Assembly (NCBI RefSeq): GCF_001650915.1
Contig: NZ_LXYO01000023.1
Location: 868,001-932,000 of the forward strand
Source of the DNA: Marinobacter sp. EhC06
Lineage (GTDB): Bacteria; Pseudomonadota; Gammaproteobacteria; Pseudomonadales; Oleiphilaceae
Direction of reading: 5' to 3'
Length of the DNA stretch: 64,000 bases
Shown in pieces: positions 1 through 9,191 of the stretch; position 1 is the stretch's first letter; each line of letters begins with the position of its first letter. The position numbers were made by a program, and so were the translations under genes. The notes beneath the pieces were generated by a model, which was given only the letters and a program-made list of their open reading frames with translations, did not search any database and was not told the origin of the DNA.

Positions 1-924
1 TTCGCCACTGTTGTTGCCGAGCGTTTCGGCACCAAGACCGACTTCAGCACACCCAAGCTGGAATCTACCGGTTCTGGCGGTGGTATGAAGCTGTTCTGTC
101 AGGGCATAGGTACCCAGCACCCGGACATCACCAACGCTTCACGCCGCATGAAGACTTCCGAGTTTGAGCTGTGCCAGAGCAATGGTGTTACTGATATCAC
201 CGAGTTCCGTATCGGTTCTGACGGCATCGTGATCGCTAGCTCCAAGAATGCTGAAAACCTTGAGCTTACGCTTGAGCAGCTGTTCCTCGCACTGGGTTCC
301 AAAGTGCCTGTTAACGGCGAGTGGGTAGCTAACCCGAACGAAAAGTGGAGTGATGTTGACTCCAGCCTGCCGAACAAGCCGATCCGTGTGATGGGTCCTC
401 CTCCGACTTCTGGTACTCGTGATTCCTTCAACGAGCTGGCCCTGGCCGCTGGTTGCGATGAGCTGCCGGAAGCCGCCGACCTGAGCAAGGACGAGCACTC
501 TTCGATCTGTGAAAGCGTGCGTGAAGACGGCGCCTTCATTGAAGCGGGCGAGAACGACAACCTGATCGTTCAGAAGCTGATCGGTGACACCGACATGTAC
601 GGTGTGTTTGGCTACAGCTTCCTGGAAGAAAACGCAGACCGTCTGCAGGCGGCTACCCTGAACGGTATGGTTCCGACTGCCGAGGCAATTGCTGCTGACG
701 AATACCCGGTCGCGCGCTCACTGTTCTTCTACGTGAAGAAAGCGCATATCGGCGTGGTTCCGGGCATCAAAGAATACGTTGATGAGTTTATCAGCAACGC
801 AGCCATGGGCCCGAACGGCTACCTGAAAGACGTTGGCCTGATCGTGCCCCCCCGTGAGGCCCTGATGGACCTTATGGACAAGGCCGAGGGTATGCGTAAC
901 CTGACCCTGGACGAGCTCAAGTAA
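1..924 (+). CDS. pstS: Phosphate ABC transporter substrate-binding protein PstS (5' end missing)
   Basis: Periplasmic phosphate-binding protein that feeds the PstCAB importer. The reading frame is open from base 1, so the start and signal peptide lie outside the window; 307 codons remain. The visible part includes the ESTGSGGG stretch followed by HPDITNASR, typical of the phosphate-binding clamp in PBP-like PstS proteins, and a later GPPPTSGTRDSF segment. It is followed by pstC, pstA, pstB and phoU on the same strand, which fixes the assignment. A promoter and Pho box would be expected upstream of the window and cannot be checked here. Confidence 0.93.
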   Translation, partial: FATVVAERFGTKTDFSTPKLESTGSGGGMKLFCQGIGTQHPDITNASRRMKTSEFELCQSNGVTDITEFRIGSDGIVIASSKNAENLELTLEQLFLALGSKVPVNGEWVANPNEKWSDVDSSLPNKPIRVMGPPPTSGTRDSFNELALAAGCDELPEAADLSKDEHSSICESVREDGAFIEAGENDNLIVQKLIGDTDMYGVFGYSFLEENADRLQAATLNGMVPTAEAIAADEYPVARSLFFYVKKAHIGVVPGIKEYVDEFISNAAMGPNGYLKDVGLIVPPREALMDLMDKAEGMRNLTLDELK

Positions 925-947
925 GCCAGCGGTTCGGAGAATACAGA

Positions 948-979
948 GGTGCGGGTCCCGAATGGGGTCCGCACCTTTT
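948..979 (+). terminator. Hairpin with short T-run between pstS and pstC
   Basis: GGTGCGG pairs with CCGCACC; the stem continues inward through wobble and GC pairs to a GAAT loop and is followed by TTTT. It sits 24 bases after the pstS stop. The T-run is short, so it may be a partial terminator or 3'-stabilising hairpin that lets pstS be made in excess over pstCAB. Function is inferred. Confidence 0.55.
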
Positions 980-1060
980 GCACGTTTGGACGATCCGGTG
1001 CCAGTGCAGAGCTGAACCTGTAAACTGTGCGCCAATACGAAGTCGAATACAGGAATTTTC

Positions 1061-2449
1061 ATGCAACCGGCTAATCTTTTATTACTGACCCTGGTGCTGG
1101 CGATCGTGGCCTATTGGCTGGGTTACGCCCGCTCCCGGTCGTTGGCGATGCCGCTGGGTGGGATTCGTCATCTCAAATCCCTTCCGTTTTATTACGGAGC
1201 CAGGGCGGCATTGTGGAGTGGCATTCCAGCCTTGATCGTTCTTGGTTTGTGGGCGGCATTCCAGGGCAAGGTCATTCAGCTGATTGTAATTGGCGGCCTG
1301 CCGGACGGCATGATGCCCGCGAGCCAGGGTGAAGCGAGTCTTCTGCTGAGCAAAATCAGTAACGTTGCCAGCGGTGCATTGCCTCCGGGTTTCGCTGAGG
1401 CACCTATTGTTGATGCTGCGGAGAGGCTCAAGGCGTTGCAGGCCCAAAGCCGTTTGCTGATGTCCACACTTGTAATCTCTGTGGCCGTGCTCGCCGGATT
1501 CCTCGGCTGGTTGAGGATCCGACCCCGCCTGAACGCCCGCGCCCAGGTCGAGTCCATTCTCAAGTGGGTGTTTTTCGCCTGCGCGGCCCTGGCTATTCTG
1601 ACCACCGTCGGGATCATTTTTTCAGTGGCCTTCGAGACTTTCCGATTCTTCGAGAAGGTGCCGTTCACAGAGTTCTTCTTTGGTAGTCACTGGAGTCCCC
1701 AGACCGCCCTCCGGGCTGATCAGGTCGCTTCCCAGGGTGCATTCGGCATGATTCCCCTGTTCACCGGCACCCTGCTCATTTCCGCCATTGCCATGATCGT
1801 GGCGGTGCCGGTAGGGCTGCTTTCGGCGATTTACCTGTCCGAGTATGCCGGCAAGAAGGTGCGCGGAGTGGTCAAGCCGTTGCTGGAAATGCTGGCCGGT
1901 ATTCCTACCGTGGTTTATGGCTTCTTCGCCGCGCTGACCGTTGCGCCTTTTATCAGCGACGTGGCCGCTTCCATGGGTATCGAAGCGTCTTCCCAGAGTG
2001 CCCTGGCAGCCGGTGCCGTCATGGGCATCATGATTATCCCGTTCGTCTCCTCGCTTTCGGATGATGTGATCAATGCTGTGCCCCAGGCCATGCGGGATGG
2101 CTCCCTGGCGCTGGGTGCAACCCAGTCCGAAACCATGAAGAAGGTGATTTTCCCCGCCGCACTGCCCGGCATCATGGGCGGTATTCTGCTGGCCGTGTCC
2201 CGGGCCATCGGCGAGACCATGATTGTGGTCATGGCCGCAGGGCTTGCGGCCAACCTGACCGCCAATCCACTGGAAACCGTTACCACCGTCACTGTCCAGA
2301 TCGTGACTCTGCTTACCGGTGACCAGGAGTTCGACAGCGCCAAGACACTGGCCGCCTTCGCATTGGGCGCCATGCTCTTCCTGGCGACTCTGTTGTTGAA
2401 CGTCATTGCACTGAAAATCGTACGCAAATATCGGGAACAGTATGACTGA
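1061..2449 (+). CDS. pstC: Phosphate ABC transporter permease PstC (long form)
   Basis: Inner-membrane permease subunit of the PstSCAB phosphate importer, 462 aa. The C-terminal half holds the permease core with the EAA-type loop (residues about 340-385, ending in ISRAIGETMIVVMAAG-like sequence). The N-terminal ~200 residues form an extra region with several hydrophobic segments, which E. coli PstC (about 319 aa) lacks but which is usual in Pseudomonas-type PstC. The start ATG has AGGA six bases upstream. The stop overlaps the pstA start (TATGACTGA), so the two are translationally coupled. Confidence 0.95.
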   Translation: MQPANLLLLTLVLAIVAYWLGYARSRSLAMPLGGIRHLKSLPFYYGARAALWSGIPALIVLGLWAAFQGKVIQLIVIGGLPDGMMPASQGEASLLLSKISNVASGALPPGFAEAPIVDAAERLKALQAQSRLLMSTLVISVAVLAGFLGWLRIRPRLNARAQVESILKWVFFACAALAILTTVGIIFSVAFETFRFFEKVPFTEFFFGSHWSPQTALRADQVASQGAFGMIPLFTGTLLISAIAMIVAVPVGLLSAIYLSEYAGKKVRGVVKPLLEMLAGIPTVVYGFFAALTVAPFISDVAASMGIEASSQSALAAGAVMGIMIIPFVSSLSDDVINAVPQAMRDGSLALGATQSETMKKVIFPAALPGIMGGILLAVSRAIGETMIVVMAAGLAANLTANPLETVTTVTVQIVTLLTGDQEFDSAKTLAAFALGAMLFLATLLLNVIALKIVRKYREQYD

Positions 2450-3716
2450 TCAACGTTCACAGGCGGAGATTGTCCGCCAGTCGCTCAAGCGCCGCTACCG
2501 AAAGGAGCGTCGGTTCCGTGCCTACGGTGTAATCGCGATCGCGATTGCCCTTGGGGCTCTGTTGACCCTGTTTACCGATATCATCGGAAAGGGGTATACG
2601 GGGTTCATGAAGACCACCATCACCATGGATGTGCAGCTGGATGGTGAGATGATGTACCTGGATGATCCTACGGATGAACGCCAGATAAAGATGGCCGATT
2701 TTGTTGAGCCATTGGTTCAGTCCCTGATCAAAGAAATTCCAGGTGCGAGCGAAGAGAATCGCAAGCAGGTTCGCGAACTGATTAACCCCTATGCTTCGGT
2801 GGAGCTGCGCGATGCACTCAAGGCGAATCCGGAGTGGTTGGGTACGACTCAGACCATGACATTCCTCAGTCACACCGATGTGGATGTCTACGTGAAGCAC
2901 GCGGGGGACGATGCCTACTCGATCAAGCTGAACGACCAGCAGAAAGCCTGGGTGGAAGAGCTTCAGGAGCGGGGCGTTATCGAGACCTCCTTCAACGATG
3001 TGTTCTTCAGCGGCGGTGATTCCCGGGATCCGTCCAAGGCGGGCATTCTTGGCGCCATTGTCGGTTCGCTGCTGACCATGTTCGTTACCCTGATCCTGTC
3101 GTTCCCGATTGGTGTGGCAGCGGCGATCTACCTGGAAGAATTCGCGCCCCAGAATAAGTTCACCGATTTTATCGAGGTGAATATCAACAACCTTGCGGCG
3201 GTTCCTTCCATCATCTTTGGTCTGCTCGGCCTGGCCGTGTTTATCAACCTGTTTGGCATGCCGCGCTCGGTTCCGGTGGTTGGTGGTCTGGTTCTGACGT
3301 TGATGACCCTGCCGACCATCATCATTTCCAGCCGCGCGGCAATCAAAAGCGTACCGCCCTCGATCCGGGAGGCGGCGGAAGGTATCGGCGCCTCCAAAAT
3401 GCAGGTGGTTCTGCACCATGTACTGCCGCTGGCCATGCCGGGCATGCTGACCGGTTCCATCATCGGTATGGCTCAGGCACTGGGTGAAACCGCACCGCTG
3501 CTACTCATCGGTATGGTGGCGTTCATCGTGGATGTGCCCGATGGCTTCTTCGATTCGGCCACGGTTCTGCCGGTGCAGGTGTTCCTGTGGGCAGGTAGCC
3601 CTGAGCTGGCCTTTATTGAACGTGCGTCGGCAGCCATCATGGTGCTGTTGACCTTCCTGATCAGCATGAACGCATTGGCCATCTGGATGCGCAAACGTCT
3701 CGAGCGCCGGTGGTAA
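2442..3716 (+). CDS. pstA: Phosphate ABC transporter permease PstA (long form)
   Basis: Second permease subunit of the phosphate importer, 424 aa. A transmembrane helix near residue 30 is followed by a soluble, probably periplasmic domain (about 50-190), which is the N-terminal extension found in long PstA proteins. The permease domain follows from about residue 200, with the EAAEGIGASKMQ coupling loop and the ALGETAPLLLIG helix. It begins inside the end of pstC by an 8-base overlap and ends 11 bases before pstB, so it belongs to one transcription unit. Confidence 0.95.
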   Translation: MTDQRSQAEIVRQSLKRRYRKERRFRAYGVIAIAIALGALLTLFTDIIGKGYTGFMKTTITMDVQLDGEMMYLDDPTDERQIKMADFVEPLVQSLIKEIPGASEENRKQVRELINPYASVELRDALKANPEWLGTTQTMTFLSHTDVDVYVKHAGDDAYSIKLNDQQKAWVEELQERGVIETSFNDVFFSGGDSRDPSKAGILGAIVGSLLTMFVTLILSFPIGVAAAIYLEEFAPQNKFTDFIEVNINNLAAVPSIIFGLLGLAVFINLFGMPRSVPVVGGLVLTLMTLPTIIISSRAAIKSVPPSIREAAEGIGASKMQVVLHHVLPLAMPGMLTGSIIGMAQALGETAPLLLIGMVAFIVDVPDGFFDSATVLPVQVFLWAGSPELAFIERASAAIMVLLTFLISMNALAIWMRKRLERRW

Positions 3717-3727
3717 GGAGAATCTGA

Positions 3728-4615
3728 ATGAATACTGTCAACACAACGATTACCAGTGAAGTTGGTCAACCTGAAGAAGCGGTAGTGCCAATTTCAGATG
3801 AAAAACCGGCGGAGACCGTCATCGAGGAAGGCAAAACGGTTGGCAAACCGTTCGCCGATGATCCGAAGTTCAAGCTTCGCGATGTCGACGTGTTCTACGG
3901 AGACACCCGGGCGATCAAGAAAATCAGCCTGGATATTGGCCGTAACGAAGTCATCGCCTTTATCGGACCGTCTGGTTGCGGCAAATCCACCTTCCTGCGC
4001 TGTCTGAACCGCATGAACGACAGCATTGATATCTGTAGTGTGAAGGGGTCCCTGCACCTGGACGACCACGACATTTATGATCCAAAGCGTGACGTGGTTG
4101 AACTCAGAGCCCGGGTTGGAATGGTGTTCCAGAAACCCAACCCGTTCCCCAAGTCCATTTACGACAACGTGGCCTACGGCCCCCGCATCCACGGGCTGGC
4201 CAATCGCAAATCGGATCTCGATGAAATCGTGGAGAATAGCCTCCGTAAGGCCGGTCTTTGGGAAGAAGTTAAAGATCGCCTGGACGCCAATGCAACCGGT
4301 ATGTCTGGCGGCCAGCAGCAGCGTCTGTGTATTGCCCGTGCGATTGCAGTGAGCCCTGAAGTTGTGCTGATGGATGAGCCCTGCTCGGCGCTGGATCCTA
4401 TTGCCACGGCGAAAGTGGAAGAACTGATTGCCGAACTGTCCGAGAGCTACACGATCGTTATCGTGACCCACTCAATGCAGCAGGCGGCCCGGGTATCCCA
4501 CCGTACGGCCTACTTCCACCTGGGGCACCTGGTGGAAGTAAACGAGACCAACAAGGTATTCACCTCGCCGGAACATGAACTGACCGAGTCCTACATCACC
4601 GGCCGCTTCGGCTGA
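3728..4615 (+). CDS. pstB: Phosphate ABC transporter ATP-binding protein PstB
   Basis: ATPase that drives phosphate import through PstCA, 295 aa. Walker A is GPSGCGKST at residues 80-88, the signature is MSGGQQQR near 192-199, and Walker B ends in MDEP near 215-218 followed by CSALDP. The protein carries about 45 extra acidic N-terminal residues before the conserved domain, so it is longer than E. coli PstB (257 aa). A strong AAGGAG lies seven bases before the ATG, 11 bases after the pstA stop. PstB is also part of the complex through which PhoU and PhoR sense phosphate. Confidence 0.96.
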   Translation: MNTVNTTITSEVGQPEEAVVPISDEKPAETVIEEGKTVGKPFADDPKFKLRDVDVFYGDTRAIKKISLDIGRNEVIAFIGPSGCGKSTFLRCLNRMNDSIDICSVKGSLHLDDHDIYDPKRDVVELRARVGMVFQKPNPFPKSIYDNVAYGPRIHGLANRKSDLDEIVENSLRKAGLWEEVKDRLDANATGMSGGQQQRLCIARAIAVSPEVVLMDEPCSALDPIATAKVEELIAELSESYTIVIVTHSMQQAARVSHRTAYFHLGHLVEVNETNKVFTSPEHELTESYITGRFG

Positions 4616-4648
4616 TTCCGGACCTGAGGAATTTTGGAGAAGAACAGT

Positions 4649-5371
4649 ATGCCTACTAAGAAGGACGACGTTTACGGGGATCATATCTCCCATAAGTTCA
4701 ATGACGAACTGATGGAGCTCAAGACCGAGTTTCTGAAAATGGGCGGCATGGTAGAAGCCCAGGTCGAGAATGCCATTCAGGCGCTGGTGGATGGCGATGG
4801 CCATCTGGCTGACGAGATCCGCGCCAACGACAAGAAAGTCGACAAGATGGAAGTGGAGATCGACGAGGAAGCCACCCTGATCATCGCCCGTCGCCAGCCG
4901 ACGGCAAGGGATCTGCGTCTGGTCATCTCGGTCATCAAGATGGTCGCCGATCTGGAACGTGTGGGTGACGAAGCCAAGAAAATCGCCAAACTGGCTATCA
5001 AACTGCAGGAAGAGGGCCAGGCCCCCCGCGGCTACGTGGAAGTGCGCCACATCGGTACCCACGTGCTAAGCATGCTTCACGATGCCCTGGACGCCTTTGC
5101 CCGGCTGGATTCCGAGCAGGCACTGCGGATCATGAAGGAAGACAAGCGCGTCGATGAGGAATATCAGGCAGCGGCCCGTACTCTGCTGACGTTCATGATG
5201 GAAGATACCCGCAACATTTCACGGTGCATGTCCGTAATGTGGGTGCTCCGTGCCCTGGAGCGGGTAGGTGACCACGCGTGCAACATCGCCGAGAACGTGA
5301 TCTTCATGGTCAAAGGTGAGGACGTTCGTCATACGCCGGTGGAAGAGGCTGAGAAAGTCGTAGGTCGCTGA
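4649..5371 (+). CDS. phoU: Phosphate signalling regulator PhoU
   Basis: Cytosolic helical protein that links the Pst transporter to PhoR and keeps the Pho regulon off when phosphate is ample. The 240 residues fit the family length and form two repeated three-helix units, each with an acidic metal-binding signature (ERVGDEAKKIA and ERVGDHACNIAEN). I chose the ATG at 4649 because GGAG sits nine bases upstream; an in-frame TTG at 4634 would overlap that site. It is the last gene of the pst operon and is followed by two hairpin repeats. Confidence 0.95.
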   Translation: MPTKKDDVYGDHISHKFNDELMELKTEFLKMGGMVEAQVENAIQALVDGDGHLADEIRANDKKVDKMEVEIDEEATLIIARRQPTARDLRLVISVIKMVADLERVGDEAKKIAKLAIKLQEEGQAPRGYVEVRHIGTHVLSMLHDALDAFARLDSEQALRIMKEDKRVDEEYQAAARTLLTFMMEDTRNISRCMSVMWVLRALERVGDHACNIAENVIFMVKGEDVRHTPVEEAEKVVGR

Positions 5372-5393
5372 TCGTTTGACTTGGGTGGCTGGC

Positions 5394-5497
5394 GGGGCTG
5401 GTCCGGCCTTTCCAGACACGCCCGCAAGTACGTCCCTGTAGGGCTTGGCTGTGGCCATCCATGGCCACAGACAGTCTGGAAAGCCCGGACCAGCCCC
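5394..5497 (-). repeat. Large hairpin repeat, copy A
   Basis: Two 24-base arms (5394-5417 and 5474-5497) are inverted repeats with one mismatch. They enclose a 56-base core. Read on the minus strand, the core contains CCATGGATGG and CAGGGACG, which are shared with the copies at 5573-5680 and 40429-40525, while the arms are different in sequence. An inner hairpin forms around CCATGGATGG with TGTGG and CCACA flanks. It lies between the convergent genes phoU and the HIT gene. Confidence 0.85.
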
Positions 5498-5572
5498 TCC
5501 GTTCAAACCTTGGTGCTGCCTATCAGTAGTATTTGGTAGTTACTAAGCACGCCTAACTGTGTGGTTTGACCG

Positions 5573-5680
5573 GCCGGCGTGTGGTGCGGCTTTCCGGGAC
5601 TGTCTTTCGCCATGGATGGCGAAAGTCAAGCGACCAGGGACGGCTCGAGCGTGTCCCGGAAAGCCGCACCACATGCCGGC
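5573..5680 (+). repeat. Large hairpin repeat, copy B
   Basis: Two 28-base arms (5573-5600 and 5653-5680) pair with one mismatch and enclose a 52-base core with CCATGGATGG at 5610-5619 and CAGGGACG near 5635-5642. The inner hairpin has TTTCG and CGAAA flanks, different from copy A but still complementary. It is in opposite orientation to copy A, 75 bases away. The rest of the 331-base gap between phoU and the HIT gene shows no gene. Confidence 0.85.
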
Positions 5681-5702
5681 CCTCCCCATAGGTCTAAAGC
5701 AA

Positions 5703-6068
5703 TCAGGCCTGCTTCATCTTATCGGTATACGGAGGCCAGCCCAGCGGCTTGCCGGCAAGGACGTGCAAGTGGATGTGGAACACCGTTTGCCCCGAATTTT
5801 CCCCGCAGTTCATGACAACGCGATAGCCGTCGTCGGCAAACCCCTTCTCTTTGGCAATCTTCGCTGCCACCAGATACAGATGCCCCACCAACTCCCGATC
5901 TTCTTCGGTAATGTCATTGATGGTGGCGATGGCTTTCTTGGGGATGACCAGAAAATGCACAGGCGCCTGCGGGTTGATGTCACTGAACGCCAGGGCGATG
6001 TCGTCTTCGTAGAGGATGTCTGCGGGGATTTCGCGGTTGATGATCTTGGTGAAAATCGTCTCTGACAT
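5703..6068 (-). CDS. HIT family protein, HinT-like purine nucleoside phosphoramidase
   Basis: Small cytosolic nucleotide-binding protein of the histidine triad superfamily, 121 aa. The triad HIHLH is at residues 98-102, preceded by NxGxNSGQTVFH, the usual HinT context. Members hydrolyse AMP-lysine and other phosphoramidates; the physiological substrate is usually unclear. The start has GGAG seven bases upstream. It begins a run of minus-strand genes only by position: the ubiF-like gene upstream ends 41 bases before it, so cotranscription is likely. Confidence 0.92.
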   Translation of the reverse strand: MSETIFTKIINREIPADILYEDDIALAFSDINPQAPVHFLVIPKKAIATINDITEEDRELVGHLYLVAAKIAKEKGFADDGYRVVMNCGENSGQTVFHIHLHVLAGKPLGWPPYTDKMKQA

Positions 6069-6109
6069 GGTGGCTCCTTTTCACTTGTCCTTGGGATTGT
6101 TGTTTCGCT

Positions 6110-7405
6110 CTAAAGCTGATTCAGGCCCGGAATCCGGGAGGTTATCTGTCTCACGACGGCCGGCAGTTCCTCGTCGATGCCCATGGCGTATCGGGCCACC
6201 CGGTTGCGGGCGAAGGGCAGGGCCCGGGCGGCGCCGAGGCCGAGGTTGCGCAGAAGGTGGATCGGTGGAATCTTGTTGCTGAACAGATGGTAGAACAGAT
6301 CCATGGTCAGCATCATTCTGCGGTTCGCCGGCCGGCGCTGTTGTTCGTACAGGTTCAGCCATTTCGAATCGGCCAGGTCGTCACCGGCGCGCTTGGCCTC
6401 TTTGAGGGCTGCCTGAAGGGCTTGCGCATCCTGGAAGCCCAGGTTCACTCCCTGGCCAGCCAGCGGGTTGATGGTGTGGGCTGAATCGCCGGCCAGGACC
6501 ACTCGCCCGGCGTGGTAGTGTTTGGCGTGCTGGCGGGCAATGGGAAACGAGGCCTTGCTGTCGATGTGGGTCAGCAGTGGCAGGCTCGTGGGAAACGACG
6601 ACTGGATCTCGCTCATCAGCGTGTTGTCGTCCAGCGATTTCAGGCGCGCCAGCTCTTCGGGTGAATCGTACCAGACCAGTGAGCCCCAGCTTTCGCCGGG
6701 ATGTTCCGGGCCAGCGCTGTGCAGGGGCAGGAAGGCCCGGGGGCCGGAGGGGTGGAAGCCCTGCCAGGTAATGTCCTCGACTGGCCCTTGATAGCGTACC
6801 GAGATGACCATTGCCTGCTGGTCATACTGGTTCCGGGTGGTGCCGATGCCGGCCAGGTCGCGAATTCGCGACTGGGCGCCATCGGCTCCAACCACCAGGG
6901 TTGCGACCAGCTCTCGGCCATCATCCAGGGTGACCGTCGCTGTATCACCGGACTGCGCCAGTAAGGCCACACCCTGACCGTGGAACAGGGTCACCTGGGG
7001 GCAGGCCTCGGCAGTTTGCAAGAGTGCCTGCTGGGTCACCGAGTTTTCGACAATATGCCCCAGGTGCTGTGCCCCCAGCTCGGTGGCGTCGAATTGAACT
7101 TCAGCCAGCTTTCTGGGCACCAGATTCTGCAGTGGATAACGGGTTTCATCCCACACGGCCAGGCGTCTGTAGGGCGTTGCCCGCATGCGGAGTATATGGT
7201 CCCAGGTGCCCAGGCTCTGAAGATAGCGCTCGCTGCCGGCGCTGAGGGCAGAAACCCGGATATCCGGGGCGCTGTCTGGATCAAAGGCGGGCGGCGGAGC
7301 CCGGTCAACCAGGGCAACGCGGAAGCCATTCTGGCCGAGGCCAGTGGCGAGGGCAGCACCGACCATGCCGGCACCAACTACCACAATATCAAAGGCTTGA
7401 GTCAT
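6110..7405 (-). CDS. ubiF: UbiH/UbiF/VisC-family FAD monooxygenase, most like UbiF
   Basis: Flavin-dependent ring hydroxylase of ubiquinone synthesis, 431 aa. The FAD-binding GxGxxG is at residues 11-16 (VGAGMVG), the DG motif lies in VVGADGAQSR, and the second FAD motif is GDSAHTINPLAGQGVNLG near residues 310-330. UbiF (C6 hydroxylation of the demethoxy intermediate) is favoured over UbiH and UbiI by the paired segments GPRAFLPL and SLVWYDSP, and by MDLFYHLFSNKIPPIHLLRNLGL near the C-terminus, which resemble E. coli UbiF from memory. The start has AGGA upstream. The exact position specificity is inferred. Confidence 0.8.
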   Translation of the reverse strand: MTQAFDIVVVGAGMVGAALATGLGQNGFRVALVDRAPPPAFDPDSAPDIRVSALSAGSERYLQSLGTWDHILRMRATPYRRLAVWDETRYPLQNLVPRKLAEVQFDATELGAQHLGHIVENSVTQQALLQTAEACPQVTLFHGQGVALLAQSGDTATVTLDDGRELVATLVVGADGAQSRIRDLAGIGTTRNQYDQQAMVISVRYQGPVEDITWQGFHPSGPRAFLPLHSAGPEHPGESWGSLVWYDSPEELARLKSLDDNTLMSEIQSSFPTSLPLLTHIDSKASFPIARQHAKHYHAGRVVLAGDSAHTINPLAGQGVNLGFQDAQALQAALKEAKRAGDDLADSKWLNLYEQQRRPANRRMMLTMDLFYHLFSNKIPPIHLLRNLGLGAARALPFARNRVARYAMGIDEELPAVVRQITSRIPGLNQL

Positions 7406-7487
7406 ATCGGTTTCCTGTCTGATGCCCCCAGTTTACGCGATGGCGGCAGCCAGACAAGAGACCGGGATCAAGCCGGCCAGAAAAGCC

Positions 7488-8045
7488 TTAGTACCCGGCC
7501 ATTCCTGATACCCGCTGCTTGGCAGCGTCGTCCGGCCGGCGACGGCCCTTGACCAGCCACGCGGGTTTCTGGGCTCCCGGTTTGTTGAAGCCCTGGTTCA
7601 GTACCATGGGTTGCACAAGGGTCAGGAAATCAGCGGTTTTCATGTGGACCGATTCGCTGTGACTGCCCGCGGCGAAGGCAAGCTCCGGCTGCTCGGTCAA
7701 GGCTTCTGCGCAATACACGGTCATTCCGAACAGGTTGCCAAAGGGGGGCATGGCGCCTACTTCACAGTCCGGGAAGCGGTCTTTGAATTCCTGCTCATCG
7801 GCGAGATCGATAAAGTCGGTGTCCAGGATGCGTGATAGCCTGTCCCAGCGGATTCGCCAGGTTGCTGGCATGACCAGCATTGCCATTTTGCCATCCAGCT
7901 CGATGATCACCGTTTTAACGACGCGGTCGCCGGCAATCTTTACGTGGTGGGCCAGTTCCTGGGCAGTATACGCAGGAGGGTGAGAGAGGCACATGTATTC
8001 CACACCCGCCTCATCAAGGAATTCCTTCAACTGCTGTACCGGCAT
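7488..8045 (-). CDS. YbaK/EbsC-type aminoacyl-tRNA deacylase domain protein
   Basis: Protein of 185 aa made of a YbaK/proRS-editing domain (residues about 15-150). These domains hydrolyse mischarged aminoacyl-tRNA in trans. The conserved lysine of the fold is present in GDRVVKTVII, and a GxMPPFG motif follows at about 97-103. The C-terminal ~35 residues are basic and probably disordered. A perfect AGGAGG lies seven bases before the start. The substrate amino acid cannot be told from the sequence. Confidence 0.82.
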   Translation of the reverse strand: MPVQQLKEFLDEAGVEYMCLSHPPAYTAQELAHHVKIAGDRVVKTVIIELDGKMAMLVMPATWRIRWDRLSRILDTDFIDLADEQEFKDRFPDCEVGAMPPFGNLFGMTVYCAEALTEQPELAFAAGSHSESVHMKTADFLTLVQPMVLNQGFNKPGAQKPAWLVKGRRRPDDAAKQRVSGMAGY

Positions 8046-8117
8046 AGTGACAACCTCCTACCAGCAATGACAGCGTTCCGGAGCCTGTTTTGATCAGATT
8101 GCCTGGCCCCGATGGCC

Positions 8118-8141
8118 TGGCGGGGTCGGTAAACCCCGCCA
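8118..8141 (-). terminator. GC-rich hairpin downstream of mscS-like gene
   Basis: TGGCGGGGT and ACCCCGCCA form a perfect nine-pair stem with a six-base loop. It lies 75 bases after the end of the minus-strand MscS gene and before the YbaK-like gene. There is no T-run on either side, so it may stabilise the 3' end or be a Rho-assisted stop site. Confidence 0.4.
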
Positions 8142-8215
8142 TTAATGGTCAGCTTAGTTGAGGTTACGCAGTTTGCGAGTAACCAGATGTATCAATGAGA
8201 AACCGATCGCGAATC

Positions 8216-9049
8216 TCAGTCGGTTTTAATCATATGCACATCGCGCTGGGGGAAGGGGATGCTGATGCCTTCGGCGTCGAACGCTTTTTTCACCTTCTCG
8301 TGCATGTCCCAGTAGAACGGCCAAAGATCGGCGGACTTGGTCCAGGCCCGCACGGTCAGATCGACAGAACTTTCACCCAGGGCGCCAACCACGATCAGAG
8401 GCTCGGGGTCTTTCAGTGCGCGCTCGTCTTCTTCGATAAGTCGCTTGCAGACGGCCTTGGCCTTGTCGATGTCATCGCCGTAGCCGATGCCGAAGCTCAT
8501 GTCGCAACGGCGGGTCTCATAGGCGCTCAGGTTGGTCAGGCTGGCGTTGGCCAGTTGACCATTCGGGATCACGATCCGGCGGTTATCGAAGGTGTCGACA
8601 ATGGTGTAAAGGATGGATATTTCCCGGACGGAGCCCAGGTAGCCCTGGGCGTCGATGACATCGCCGACCTTGAAAGGCTTGAATATCAGGATCAGTACGC
8701 CGCCGGCGAAGTTGGCCAGGCTGCCCTGAAGCGCCAGGCCGACGGCCAGACCGGCAGCACCGACGATGGCGATGAAGGATGTGGTGGCAATGCCAACCAT
8801 CGACGCCACGGAAATCAGCAGCAGGATCTTGAGGATGACGCTGATCAGGCCGCAAAGAAACTTGTTCAGGGTGGGGTCTTTCTTGCCCAGCTTGTTATCG
8901 AGTACGTTTACAAACCGGTTGATCAGCCACATGCCCACAATCAATGTGACAATCGCCAGCACCACTTTCGGGGCATAAGTCATGACCAGGGCCATGGCTT
9001 GATTCATAAGTTCCGAGGCACCGCCCTCAGCGCCGAATAGATCTTCCAT
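8216..9049 (-). CDS. mscS: Small-conductance mechanosensitive channel, MscS family
   Basis: Inner-membrane tension-gated channel that releases solutes on hypo-osmotic shock, 277 aa, close to E. coli MscS (286 aa). There are three transmembrane segments (about 25-45, 65-85, 90-115). The pore helix is glycine/alanine-rich (GAAGLAVGLALQGSLANFAGG), followed by the beta domain with FKVGDVI and the RRIVIPNGQ segment typical of the family. GGAG precedes the ATG. It stands alone on the minus strand between mnmH and the YbaK-like gene. Confidence 0.93.
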   Translation of the reverse strand: MEDLFGAEGGASELMNQAMALVMTYAPKVVLAIVTLIVGMWLINRFVNVLDNKLGKKDPTLNKFLCGLISVILKILLLISVASMVGIATTSFIAIVGAAGLAVGLALQGSLANFAGGVLILIFKPFKVGDVIDAQGYLGSVREISILYTIVDTFDNRRIVIPNGQLANASLTNLSAYETRRCDMSFGIGYGDDIDKAKAVCKRLIEEDERALKDPEPLIVVGALGESSVDLTVRAWTKSADLWPFYWDMHEKVKKAFDAEGISIPFPQRDVHMIKTD

Positions 9050-9191
9050 AAAGGACTCCTTGTTCGTTGGTATTCTTCATAAGTGTCGGATTAACGGACA
9101 AAATCCTGCAACAACGTGATTCGTCTACTTCTCTATATAGCAGACAAATGTCAGGGGCGTGTATTGCAGGTAAAAATGTTCAGTCAGTCGC

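Noticed and set aside
2457..3419. A 320-codon minus-strand open frame
   Set aside because: Antisense of pstA; no recognisable domain and no ribosome-binding site.
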